A stretch of 64,000 nt of DNA, taken from contig NZ_LR134384.1 of NCBI RefSeq assembly GCF_900637655.1, forward strand, positions 2,823,501 to 2,887,500. Direction: 5' to 3'. This DNA comes from Segatella oris (GTDB lineage: Bacteria > Bacteroidota > Bacteroidia > Bacteroidales > Bacteroidaceae). The position numbers and the translations under genes were made by a program. The notes beneath the pieces were generated by a model that was not told where the DNA came from, searched no databases, and saw nothing but the letters and a program-made list of their open reading frames with translations. This document shows, piece after piece, positions 27,666 through 35,870 of this stretch (positions within the stretch are counted from its first letter, which is position 1; every line of letters starts with the position of its first letter).

Positions 27666-29315
27666 TCAGAAGCAGAAAGAGAATGCAGCGCCAAGAATGG
27701 GTTGGGAGACGCTTTTCTTTTGTGAGGCAACGTAAGGGGCAATATAGTCACTGATGTTATTGATTGTTTGTCCGTTGAGAGTTATAGAGCGGCCGGCATC
27801 TTTAAGGAAAAGAGTGGGAGCATAGGTTGACCTGTAGGTGCGACGCACAAAATTGTAATCAAGAAAGACTTTCCATGCCATTCTCGATTTACAAGCAAAG
27901 GTGGCAGAAAGTCCTGTTCCTATAATCGTTGCATTATCTCCACCCACTTGAAAGAAATTCCACTTGCTGTAGTAGGGCTTCCCGTTATCTTTTCCGTTCC
28001 CTTTTATTTCGAGTGTCGGCACGGTCTTACCATGTTGCGGATCATATTCAAATGCAATGTCTCGCTGATGTCCTTTAACTTCAGCAGTGACAGCAATGCC
28101 GTCTAAATAGCTTCTGCCCACAAGGAGTTTTGAACCTAATGCAAACCTTTTGCTGATAGGGAAATTGAAGTACACTCCACCGCTCCAGTTGAACTCTGCC
28201 ATGTGGTTAGATTCAACGGTCAGTGTGTAGCTGTCAAGAAATCCGGCATTTACAGAAGCGAGCTGGTTCAGAATTCCAATAGGATGCAGTGCATCCTTAT
28301 CATATCCTTTGACATTACGTGATGTAATCATCAGACGTCCACCCAAGCCAATATACCGATTTAGGAAATAGGCACTCTCGACGCCAACGGCAATGCCACG
28401 TGAAAGTTTAATCTTTCGTTTCTTTTGCCCATGATAATATTCGTTCAGTCCGGGAAGATGCTCCATGAAATCAAGATGACGCTCACTTAGGCCGATACCC
28501 ATTTGCACATTGAAGAAACTTGGATACTTATAAAGGTCAAGTTCGTCATCCCTGTCATGGCGTAACAAACCTTTGTTCTTGAAAAGTAAATCCCCCAAAG
28601 TATAGCCCATTTCTGTAGACAGAATACCAATACCCGCACCGGCAAACGTGTCGCTTGCCCAATGTCTGTTGTTAAGTACGCGCATACAGCCTGTTGCCGT
28701 AGCAAGCATATAGCCTGCAATGCTGTACCATGGGCTTCGAGTCATGCCATATTCTTTATGGAGTATTGTGGCAGCACTAAAGGCTGTGGCCGTATGACCG
28801 GAGGGGAAGGAGTTGTTTGTCGAACCATCCGGACGAAGTTCTCTGACAGAATATTTCATGGTTTCTACTAAAGTAGCCATGATAATCAATGAAGCTGCAC
28901 TGCTGACAGCATAGCGTTTGAGACTGCTTCGCCCCTCCACTCCCGCAACTTTCAGTCCTGTGGTCAGCAATAGTGGAGCATATTGTATATAGTTATCTGC
29001 AGATTGGTGGAAATTCAGTTGGAATTTATTGCGTACTTCCCTGATATTTCTTTTCTCACTTCTTAGTGCAATTCCTGCCACAATCCATGGCAGCCCTGCC
29101 AACGACATAGAAGCGTTGACCCTGTATCTGTATTCCTGCGTGTTATGATGAACTGCATTTCCCATGCTGTCAGTAAGGCTTGTTTCCTCAGTGATACGGC
29201 CTAAAGAGTCTGTCAGAGATGTGGTTGCCAAGCAATTTGCAGCTGTGAAAAGAAACATGAAACTTACTAACGCGCGGCAGTTCTTGTGTTTTATGATTGA
29301 ATTAGCGTGATGCAT
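27666..29315 (-). CDS. PAP2-family phosphatase fused to a barrel-like C-terminal domain
   Basis: This 549-residue protein has an N-terminal hydrophobic signal and the three PAP2 motifs: K154-x6-R161-P162, PSGH at 171-174, and R212-x5-H218-x3-D222 (His174 and His218 catalytic). Such enzymes dephosphorylate lipids such as undecaprenyl pyrophosphate or lipid A. The last 300 residues have an aromatic strand pattern (FNVQMGIGLSERHLDF, GVYFNFPISKRFALGSKLLV) and end SFCF, typical of outer-membrane barrels. A phosphatase domain on a barrel suggests action at the outer membrane, perhaps on lipid A; that is inference. It appears monocistronic. Confidence 0.8.
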   Translation of the reverse strand: MHHANSIIKHKNCRALVSFMFLFTAANCLATTSLTDSLGRITEETSLTDSMGNAVHHNTQEYRYRVNASMSLAGLPWIVAGIALRSEKRNIREVRNKFQLNFHQSADNYIQYAPLLLTTGLKVAGVEGRSSLKRYAVSSAASLIIMATLVETMKYSVRELRPDGSTNNSFPSGHTATAFSAATILHKEYGMTRSPWYSIAGYMLATATGCMRVLNNRHWASDTFAGAGIGILSTEMGYTLGDLLFKNKGLLRHDRDDELDLYKYPSFFNVQMGIGLSERHLDFMEHLPGLNEYYHGQKKRKIKLSRGIAVGVESAYFLNRYIGLGGRLMITSRNVKGYDKDALHPIGILNQLASVNAGFLDSYTLTVESNHMAEFNWSGGVYFNFPISKRFALGSKLLVGRSYLDGIAVTAEVKGHQRDIAFEYDPQHGKTVPTLEIKGNGKDNGKPYYSKWNFFQVGGDNATIIGTGLSATFACKSRMAWKVFLDYNFVRRTYRSTYAPTLFLKDAGRSITLNGQTINNISDYIAPYVASQKKSVSQPILGAAFSFCF

Positions 29316-29343
29316 TTACAGTTGTCGGACTTTATTTCTGTGG

Positions 29344-29374
29344 CAAAGATATATAAAACGATTGAAAAGTGAAA
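29344..29374 (-). promoter_or_regulatory. promoter for the PAP2 gene
   Basis: The minus strand has TTTC (29,371-29,374), a 19-bp spacer, and TATCTTTG (29,344-29,351). That is one -33 mismatch from the Bacteroidetes consensus. The leader is about 25 nt. Confidence 0.6.
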
Positions 29375-29474
29375 GCTATATGGCCGAAAGTTTATCCTAA
29401 TCTATCTTCAAGAAAGGACAGTTGATAAAGATGTTGCTGATATTAACAGAAATATCATGCCCTGCTTTACTTTG

Positions 29475-29584
29475 CAATCTGCGTCATATTGCGTTGTAAA
29501 GTGACTGGAATGACCGTGCAATCTGCGTCATATTGCGTGGTAAAATGATAGAGATTACAGCGTAAAGTGACGCAAGTTGCAGTG
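29475..29584 (-). repeat. 22-bp repeat array C (5 units)
   Basis: Units begin at 29,475, 29,497, 29,519, 29,541 and 29,563. Units 1 and 3 share CAATCTGCGTCATATTGCGT, while units 2, 4 and 5 begin TAAAGTGA or TAAAATGA, so a 44-bp higher-order period is visible. Read on the minus strand, it begins CAACTTGCGTCA and ends ATTGCAAAG, so it points toward the PAP2 gene start. Confidence 0.8.
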
Positions 29585-29753
29585 TGGTTTTCTGTAAACG
29601 GGGAATTCAAGTCTTGTTTGTGGGAAAACAGGATGTTGCGAGCCAACTTTCAATGCGTGTTCTCCTGATAATCTTCAACCTGTTTTTTGCATGAAGCTTG
29701 AAGTGAGTTGACCGCACGTCAGCAATGTTTTGAGCCTCCTTTTCCCCCTGCAT

Positions 29754-29787
29754 TTTGTCGGAATTCCCATTATTTTATTTATCTTTG
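29754..29787 (+). promoter_or_regulatory. promoter for priA
   Basis: TTTG (29,754-29,757) and TATCTTTG (29,780-29,787) are separated by 22 bp. The -7 element ends only 7 bp before the priA ATG, so the transcript would be leaderless or nearly so. Confidence 0.6.
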
Positions 29788-29794
29788 CAACTGC

Positions 29795-32065
29795 ATGAAA
29801 TATGTAGAGGTCGTTCTTCCATTGCCTTTAGACGGGCTTTTCACCTACGCAGTTGCCGATAATCAAGCGGCAAAAGCGCAGGTAGGATGTCGCGTGCTCG
29901 TGCCGTTGGGCAAGTCGAAGAAGTATATCGGCATCGTGATGCACGTCGTCGACGAGAAGCCGGAGTTTGAAGTGAAGCCTATCATCGAAGTCATTGACCG
30001 ACAACCGATATTACTTCATCAGCAAATAAGACTCTGGCAATGGATTTCCGACTACTATCTTTCACCGCTTGGCGATATCTATAAGGCAGCTTTGCCTTCC
30101 GGTTTGAAGGCCGAAGAGGGCTACCGACCGAAGAAAGAGACTTATATTACGCTCTCAGAAGCCTTTCGCAGTGAACAAACTCTGCATGTGGCCATGAACA
30201 TGTTGACACGTGCCACCAAACAACTCAAGGCTTTTGTGGGCTTTCTTTCGCTGTCGCATTGGGACACGCTGAATGGAACGACACCGCAGGAAACGCTGAC
30301 CGAAATTACACGTGAAGAGCTGATGAACGCTACCAACACCTCGCTTGCTACCGTCAAAGCCTTGGTTGACCGCAACATTCTTACCCTTTATCAGAAAGAA
30401 GTGGGCCGACTGAACACCTCTGAAACGGCACATCCGGAGTGCATGAAGCCTCTGAGCACGGCCCAGTTCACAGCTTTTGAGGCTGTTAATGAGCTGTTTG
30501 CCACGAAGAAAGTTGTGCTCTTGCAGGGTGTAACGTCAAGCGGGAAGACCGAAATCTATATCCATCTCATCCAACAGGCACTCGATCGGGGCGATCAGGT
30601 GCTTTATCTCTTGCCCGAAATCGCCTTGACCGTACAGATTACAAGCCGCCTGAAAAAAGTGTTTGGCAATCGATTGGGCATTTATCATTCCAAATATAGC
30701 GATTCCGAGCGTGTGGAAATGTGGAACAAGCAGCTTTCCAATGCTCCCTATGAGGTTATTCTTGGCGCGCGCAGTGCCGTCTTTCTGCCCTTTCAGAAGC
30801 TTGGACTTGTCATCGTTGATGAGGAACATGAAACGAGTTTCAAGCAGCAAGACCCTGCTCCCCGCTATCATGCAAGGAGCGCTGCTATCGTGCTGGCATC
30901 CATGTATCAGGCCAAGACGCTGTTGGGAACTGCCACACCTTCACTTGAAAGTTACTATAATGCACAGCAAGGAAAATATGGACTTGTGACGCTTACTACA
31001 CGTTTCAAAGGAATTCAGTTGCCGCAGATTGAAGTTGTAGATACCAAGGATTTGCAGCGCAGAAAGATGATGACAGGCCCTTTCTCTCCGCGACTGTTAG
31101 AGGCTGTCAGGCAGGCGTTGCATGATGACAGGCAGGTGATTCTGTTTCAGAACCGCCGTGGTTTCGCTCCGAGAATAGAGTGCAAGGAGTGTGGTTGGGT
31201 GCCGAAATGTGCAAATTGCGACGTCACACTGACTTATCATAAGAACCTCAACCAACTCTCATGTCATTATTGTGGCTTTACGTACAGCGTGCCCGTGAAG
31301 TGCCCGCAGTGTGGAAGTGAGAAGCTCGTCAGCCGCGGATATGGCACGGAAAAGGTGGAAGACCAAGTGCGCGAACTGTTTCCCGAAGCACGGGTAGCCC
31401 GCATGGATCTCGACACTACGCACACCCGGAATGCTTACGAGCGCATTATTGACGACTTTTCTGCCGGTCGTACCAACATTCTTATCGGCACACAGATGAT
31501 CAGTAAGGGCCTCGATTTCGACAAAGTCAGCGTTGTTGGCATCCTCGATGCCGATGCCATGCTCAACTATCCCGACTTTCGTGCCTATGAACATGCCTTC
31601 ATGATGATGAGCCAGGTGAGTGGACGTGCGGGGCGAAAGGGCAGGCAAGGGCTTGTCATTCTTCAGACAAAGAGTGCCGATCTGCCGGTTATAGGGCAGG
31701 TTGTACGCCATGATTTCAAGTCTTTTTGTACAGATCTGCTGGATGAACGCTCGCTCTTTCACTATCCACCTTTCTATCATTTGGTCTATGTCTACCTGAA
31801 ACATACCAAGAATGAAGTGGTAGAAACAGCCGCATTGGAAATGGGGAGTCGTCTTCGCCAGTATTTTTCTGACCGCATTCTTGGGCCAGACAAGCCTGCC
31901 ATAGCACGCGTGAAGACCATGCATATCCGAAAGATTGTCATCAAACTTGAGCATGGTATCGACCTGAAACGCGTGCGTGAGGTGCTGCGCTACGTACAGA
32001 AACAAATGATGCAGGACAAACGTTATGCTGCCCTGCACATTTATTATGATGTTGATCCGATGTAG
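29795..32065 (+). CDS. priA: primosomal protein N' (replication restart helicase)
   Basis: The start is ATG 29,795 (MKYVEVVLPLPLDGLFTYAV), giving 756 residues. A TTG frame at 29,708 would add 29 residues but starts upstream of the promoter. The Walker A motif GVTSSGKT is at residues 245-252, and the DEEH box follows (IVDEEHE). Eight Cys in CKECGWVPKCANC and CHYCGFTYSVPVKCPQC form the two zinc sites. PriA reloads the replicative helicase at stalled forks. It is followed by a strong terminator. Confidence 0.95.
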   Translation: MKYVEVVLPLPLDGLFTYAVADNQAAKAQVGCRVLVPLGKSKKYIGIVMHVVDEKPEFEVKPIIEVIDRQPILLHQQIRLWQWISDYYLSPLGDIYKAALPSGLKAEEGYRPKKETYITLSEAFRSEQTLHVAMNMLTRATKQLKAFVGFLSLSHWDTLNGTTPQETLTEITREELMNATNTSLATVKALVDRNILTLYQKEVGRLNTSETAHPECMKPLSTAQFTAFEAVNELFATKKVVLLQGVTSSGKTEIYIHLIQQALDRGDQVLYLLPEIALTVQITSRLKKVFGNRLGIYHSKYSDSERVEMWNKQLSNAPYEVILGARSAVFLPFQKLGLVIVDEEHETSFKQQDPAPRYHARSAAIVLASMYQAKTLLGTATPSLESYYNAQQGKYGLVTLTTRFKGIQLPQIEVVDTKDLQRRKMMTGPFSPRLLEAVRQALHDDRQVILFQNRRGFAPRIECKECGWVPKCANCDVTLTYHKNLNQLSCHYCGFTYSVPVKCPQCGSEKLVSRGYGTEKVEDQVRELFPEARVARMDLDTTHTRNAYERIIDDFSAGRTNILIGTQMISKGLDFDKVSVVGILDADAMLNYPDFRAYEHAFMMMSQVSGRAGRKGRQGLVILQTKSADLPVIGQVVRHDFKSFCTDLLDERSLFHYPPFYHLVYVYLKHTKNEVVETAALEMGSRLRQYFSDRILGPDKPAIARVKTMHIRKIVIKLEHGIDLKRVREVLRYVQKQMMQDKRYAALHIYYDVDPM

Positions 32066-32111
32066 AAGACAGGCTGTTTTGCCGTCGAAGAAATGATAAT
32101 ACATAAAAAGT

Positions 32112-32157
32112 GGTGTCGCTCATGACGTAAAATATAGTATGAGCGACACCTTTTTTA
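32112..32157. terminator. bidirectional intrinsic terminator after priA
   Basis: GGTGTCGCTCAT (32,112-32,123) pairs perfectly with ATGAGCGACACC (32,139-32,150), with a 15-nt loop, followed by TTTTTT. On the minus strand the same stem is followed by CTTTTT. It lies between the convergent priA and FadL-type genes and likely serves both. Confidence 0.85.
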
Positions 32158-32213
32158 TTTATAGTATAGATTTATTTCTTCGTGTCTTATAAGGCAAAGA
32201 TTTGGAGCGCCTC

Positions 32214-33755
32214 TTAGAAGTTGATGTCTACACCTGCACCGAACACGCTGTTGTTACGGGTGAAACGAGCTTTATAAGGCAGTTCGTTTCCGCCCACATT
32301 CTCGGTCTTGTCACCGTTGAAAGTAGAGTAGAAGGTGTGGAAGTAGGCCACGTTGAGATCGATTTTCTTGCTCAGATGTATGCAGGCACCTATACCCACA
32401 GAGTTTGAATTGGCCACGAACGACTTGTCATCCATGTATTCCTTGGTCAGACCATAGCTTGTGTTCTGCCATCCTGCACTTAGAGTAAACTTCTTGGTAG
32501 CATCAAATTCCACGCCTGCATTCCATTCGATTGTACCTCGTTTCAGTTTATCTTCGCGGTGTTGATAGGTTGTTGCCTGCTTATCGAAGAAGTAGTGGAA
32601 CCCCACATTGATGCGCAAAGGATCAATTGGATTATAACCTGCACCTATAGCAAGATAGGCAGGGATGTCGTTGGCAACAGTCTTGCCGTCGGCATATTCA
32701 CCAGTTGCCTCTCCAATCTTCTTGTCGAACTCATCCTTAATGGCTTTCATGGCATCTGTAACTGCTTTATTCGTGAGCACCGCTTTAGCCTGTTCAGGTG
32801 TCATGCCGGCTTTAACAAACTTGACAGCCAAGGTTTGTGGCAGATTACCGATACTTGGGAGCTGGTTTACCGACTCGTTCTTCAGGCGCATACGCGTCTT
32901 GAATTCATACTTCGCAGCAAAGTTCCAACGTCCTGTTTTGAAGTCAATACCAAGAATAGGTGTAAAGCCCACGCCCGTCTGGTCACAGTTCAATTCGATG
33001 TCTGAAGAGTTTGGTTTGGTTGCATCAAGCATTGTATAGAGAGGTACATTGCCCACTTTGATGTTGCGGACATAGCCATAATAATTACTCATGGCATATA
33101 CACCGCGCACACCGGCATAGGCACTAAGCTGAGAAGTTACACGATAAGCTGCACCCAAAGATAGGCTATAATAATATTGACGGCCACGCATATAGCTCTC
33201 GTAACTGTAGGTGCCTTGCTTGCCAAACTGTTGGTCACTGCTTAGTCCCAAGCGGTTTCCCGTTACCTTATCTAATGTCTGTGCCAGCTTGTTTACACCT
33301 GCAGCCGTCTCGCCGACAATCTTTTCAAACGAGCCAAGTCCATTGTCGAAAGTACATTTACCACCGCCACCGGTCACGCCAAACATCGCTTGGAAAGAGA
33401 ACTTCTTCCAGTTGTAGGCTGCCTGAATGGAGGGAAGTACAGGCGCAAAAGCCGTACCACGGAATTTGCGTTCGGTTGAATTGTTGTTCTGATTGAGCTT
33501 AAAAAGCGGGAATTCGTTGTTGATAATGCGGCTCTGGAACACGAGTTGCCAGTTCAAGGAGAGGTGCAGACCATCGCTCATGAAAGCCACACCTGCAGGG
33601 TTTGAATAGACACCATCAATGCCAATAGAAGCCTCGCGGCTCAGCATTCTGTTGAAGGCTACATTCTGGTTGGTGTTCGTCAGTAGGCCACCTGCCCACA
33701 TTGTCTGTGACGCTGAGATTGCAATTGCAATGAAAGCAAATTTTAATTTATTCAT
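32214..33755 (-). CDS. OMPP1/FadL/TodX family outer-membrane porin
   Basis: The start is ATG 33,755 (MNKLKFAFIAIAISASQTMW), giving 513 residues; a TTG frame at 33,785 lies inside the promoter. A signal peptide is followed by GLLTNTNQNVAFNRMLSREA and DGVYSNPAGVAFMSDGLHLS, the FadL N-terminal hatch with the NPAG motif. The end (NSVFGAGVDINF) has the terminal Phe of a barrel. FadL proteins take up long-chain fatty acids or other hydrophobic compounds; the substrate here is unknown. It is monocistronic. Confidence 0.88.
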   Translation of the reverse strand: MNKLKFAFIAIAISASQTMWAGGLLTNTNQNVAFNRMLSREASIGIDGVYSNPAGVAFMSDGLHLSLNWQLVFQSRIINNEFPLFKLNQNNNSTERKFRGTAFAPVLPSIQAAYNWKKFSFQAMFGVTGGGGKCTFDNGLGSFEKIVGETAAGVNKLAQTLDKVTGNRLGLSSDQQFGKQGTYSYESYMRGRQYYYSLSLGAAYRVTSQLSAYAGVRGVYAMSNYYGYVRNIKVGNVPLYTMLDATKPNSSDIELNCDQTGVGFTPILGIDFKTGRWNFAAKYEFKTRMRLKNESVNQLPSIGNLPQTLAVKFVKAGMTPEQAKAVLTNKAVTDAMKAIKDEFDKKIGEATGEYADGKTVANDIPAYLAIGAGYNPIDPLRINVGFHYFFDKQATTYQHREDKLKRGTIEWNAGVEFDATKKFTLSAGWQNTSYGLTKEYMDDKSFVANSNSVGIGACIHLSKKIDLNVAYFHTFYSTFNGDKTENVGGNELPYKARFTRNNSVFGAGVDINF

Positions 33756-33782
33756 CTTTAAAAATCTTAATGAAATTCGTCG

Positions 33783-33816
33783 CAAAGGTATTTAGATTGT
33801 TCTAAAAGTCTACAAA
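33783..33816 (-). promoter_or_regulatory. promoter for the FadL-type gene
   Basis: The minus strand has TTTG (33,813-33,816), a 22-bp spacer, and TACCTTTG (33,783-33,790). The leader is about 25 nt. The -7 element is a perfect match; the spacer is slightly long. Confidence 0.6.
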
Positions 33817-33857
33817 AACGCTAAAGTTTTTAATTTGTGTTAACATTAAAAGGCGAG

Positions 33858-33891
33858 TTTTATGCACACTTTTTGCTTTTTGTGCATAAAA
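33858..33891. repeat. 11-bp inverted repeat (hairpin)
   Basis: TTTTATGCACA (33,858-33,868) and TGTGCATAAAA (33,881-33,891) are a perfect inverted repeat with a 12-nt T-rich loop. It lies about 45 bp upstream of the FadL promoter's -33 element. It could be an operator or an RNA hairpin. Confidence 0.55.
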
Positions 33892-34063
33892 ACTGCGCAT
33901 TTTGAAGTGATTTGTGCAGTTTGTAGAGACATTGTTGGGCTGTTTCTGTGTGGAAATATGAATGGATCGGGGGATAGAATTGCGCTTTTAAGGCAGCTGA
34001 AAGAATTGATATGGGAAAAGGGGTTGCCTCATTCTGTTTTCTCATTAGCTTTTCATGGTTCTG

Positions 34064-34195
34064 CAACCTGCGTCATATCATCGTGCAATCTGCGTCAAGT
34101 TAGCGTGCAATCTGCGTCAAGTTAGCGTGCAATCTGCGTCAAGTTGCACGATAATCTGCGTCAAGTTACAAGCTCATTTGATGCAAGTTACAAAG
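34064..34195 (+). repeat. 22-bp repeat array D (6 units, best preserved)
   Basis: Units begin at 34,064, 34,086, 34,108, 34,130, 34,152 and 34,174. Units 2 and 3 are identical (core CAATCTGCGTCAAGTTAGC, then GTG), and unit 4 differs only at its end. The first unit is the CAACCTG variant, and the last carries the flipped core TGATGCA and ends TTACAAAG. The array points toward the lipoprotein gene at 34,434. The unit is loosely palindromic (CAATCTG - CGT - CAGATTG). Confidence 0.9.
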
Positions 34196-34404
34196 CGTTT
34201 GGATAGAGAACGAGTTTTAAGGCATTTGCCGATATGATTTCATATCATTTTAATGAGTGGCGGATAAACTGCAAAACCACAACTCTGTTTACGGGTAAAG
34301 CCTGCTTGTTAGTTTCCCTATGATGTATGAACTCCCTTGCATTATTTTTTGAATGAACTCAAAAAAAACTTCGATGGCGAGGCAAGATTAATCGTTTTTT
34401 ACAT

Positions 34405-34412
34405 TATATTTG
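34405..34412 (+). promoter_or_regulatory. possible -7 element for the lipoprotein gene
   Basis: TATATTTG matches TAnnTTTG and lies 21 bp before the ATG at 34,434. No convincing TTTG lies at the -33 position. Confidence 0.4.
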
Positions 34413-34433
34413 TGAACAAAATGATAGAATAAC

Positions 34434-35006
34434 ATGAAGAAAACAAAAAGATTTATAGTGTGGAGCCTTGTGCTCCTGTTGGCAGGAACAAGTCTGACGG
34501 CCTGTTCAAATGATGATGATGAGAACGCTTCCATTACATATATAGAGCCTCCTATCTATCAAGTGAATGATGCTCTCTGGCAGAAACTCATCGTAGGTCA
34601 TGGCTGGAAACATGTTGTCAGCTATGCTGTGGAGAACGGGAAAATCACAAATCGCAATTTTTATAAAGATATGATAGGCATCAGTCCCCATGACCTTTAC
34701 TTCACGGCTGACTCTGTTACGACCTATTTCTATAGCGACGCATTGGGTGGAAGCCCCCGAAAAGTGACGAAAGCCTATACAACCCGACTGTCGGCTGACG
34801 GCAAAAGGTTTGAAGTTTACAGAGAGGGAGAAATGCAACCGCTGCTCTCTTGTGATTGGTTGAACAGCCGGCAACTCTGTTATTACGAGTCACCTTTCGT
34901 GCAGTCTGATGGTTCTCTCAGAACACTTTTCACTTATATGTGCCGCATGACGGATAAAGAACTGAAGAAATGGCAGGCAGAAGCCAATTCATTGCCAAGC
35001 AAGTAG
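34434..35006 (+). CDS. lipoprotein of unknown function
   Basis: This 190-residue protein has a lipoprotein signal (LLAGTSLTACSNDDDE, lipidated Cys24). The acidic run straight after the Cys resembles the export signal that sends Bacteroidetes lipoproteins to the cell surface. The rest has no domain I recognise; it contains YQVNDALWQKLIVGHGWKHV and four Trp residues. It lies alone between array D and a convergent lipoprotein gene, and its function is unknown. Confidence 0.75.
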   Translation: MKKTKRFIVWSLVLLLAGTSLTACSNDDDENASITYIEPPIYQVNDALWQKLIVGHGWKHVVSYAVENGKITNRNFYKDMIGISPHDLYFTADSVTTYFYSDALGGSPRKVTKAYTTRLSADGKRFEVYREGEMQPLLSCDWLNSRQLCYYESPFVQSDGSLRTLFTYMCRMTDKELKKWQAEANSLPSK

Positions 35007-35077
35007 AGGGCTGCTTGCTGCGTATTCTGTGGCTGTAACCCTATAGATTTCATTTCGTGCGTCTGTATTTTGCCGAC

Positions 35078-35818
35078 TTATTTAGGGTAAGATGCAGACG
35101 CATGTGTATTTTCGTTTACCTTTATTTTCATGTAAACATAAGGACGAAGACTGTCTTTTGGGGTTGATTGGCGTTGCTGTTTCTCCGCTTTATTATATCG
35201 GTAGCACATCAGATAGAGCGTATTATCGGCGCCCCAGAAGATGAAACGTCGCAACGCTTCAATGCTTTTTGCTTCCCAGGCATGAGGAAAACAGAGTGTT
35301 GAATCCTTGACAGTACAAATGGTTTTCAGTTTGCCTGTCTCGTGTTTCCGTACAAGTATATTCAACGGAGGCTCTCCGGCATCTTCCCACCAGTCTTCTC
35401 CTGCCCATAGACCCGCTTTGGAATAGGCGTGATATTCCATGGGAAGACGATTGTAAGAGGCACTGTCAACGGGGATAAGTTGCACGCTTTTGTCGAAGAG
35501 ATTGATGAAAAACTCACCGGTTACACCCACGACAATCGCCATATACTCCTTTGTTTCATGGATTTTCCCCACTTGAAAGATATTGATATGCTCCTTCCAT
35601 TTGCCATAAAGTTGCTTGATTTCATGCGTCATTCGGACACGTGTTGCGCTGTCAACAGCGTTGGTGTCAGCGATGAGATTATAGGTTTGATACTGCTTGA
35701 AGGCCTTATCAAACTCCTGTTTGCTGATTTCTTGGGGTTGAATATCAGTGGAACTGCATGCCAAAGTGCAAAGACTGAGGGTGAAAACAAGGATGCAAAA
35801 ACTGCTTTTAAGGTTCAT
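35078..35818 (-). CDS. putative lipoprotein of unknown function
   Basis: This 246-residue protein has a hydrophobic signal ending in Cys21 (LSLCTLACSSTDIQ), a likely lipobox. No acidic run follows. Residues 130-210 contain many aromatic residues (GLWAGEDWWEDAGEPPLN, RRFIFWGADNTLYLMCYRYN). I recognise no family. It lies 52 bp after waaA on the same strand and may be the last gene of the gltX-waaA unit. Confidence 0.7.
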   Translation of the reverse strand: MNLKSSFCILVFTLSLCTLACSSTDIQPQEISKQEFDKAFKQYQTYNLIADTNAVDSATRVRMTHEIKQLYGKWKEHINIFQVGKIHETKEYMAIVVGVTGEFFINLFDKSVQLIPVDSASYNRLPMEYHAYSKAGLWAGEDWWEDAGEPPLNILVRKHETGKLKTICTVKDSTLCFPHAWEAKSIEALRRFIFWGADNTLYLMCYRYNKAEKQQRQSTPKDSLRPYVYMKIKVNENTHASASYPK

Positions 35819-35870
35819 CGGCTATGTTTTATAGGAGGTGATAGAGTCACCATGGATGCCCTTCTGTGTC

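Larger units (their letters stand above)
29316..29794. other. divergent intergenic region with array C and two promoters
   Basis: This 479-bp region lies between the divergent PAP2 and priA genes. It holds the PAP2 promoter (29,344-29,374), array C (29,475-29,584) and the priA promoter (29,754-29,787). No gene is seen. Confidence 0.75.
33756..34433. other. divergent intergenic region with hairpin and array D
   Basis: This 678-bp region holds the FadL-type promoter, an 11-bp hairpin (33,858-33,891), array D (34,064-34,195) and a -7-like TATATTTG (34,405-34,412) before the lipoprotein gene. An 87-codon frame at 33,862-34,125 runs into the repeats and is not credible. Confidence 0.75.

Noticed and set aside
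31259..32104. 281-codon minus-strand frame
   Set aside because: It is antisense to the end of priA, including its zinc-binding region and the terminator.
33862..34125. 87-codon plus-strand frame
   Set aside because: It begins in a hairpin and runs into array D; composition and lack of homology point to chance.
34055..34237. 60-codon frame over array D, similar in translation to a frame over array E (41,438-41,632)
   Set aside because: The similarity is explained by the DNA repeats (three units are 66 bp, so the frame stays open). No ribosome site or family supports a protein.
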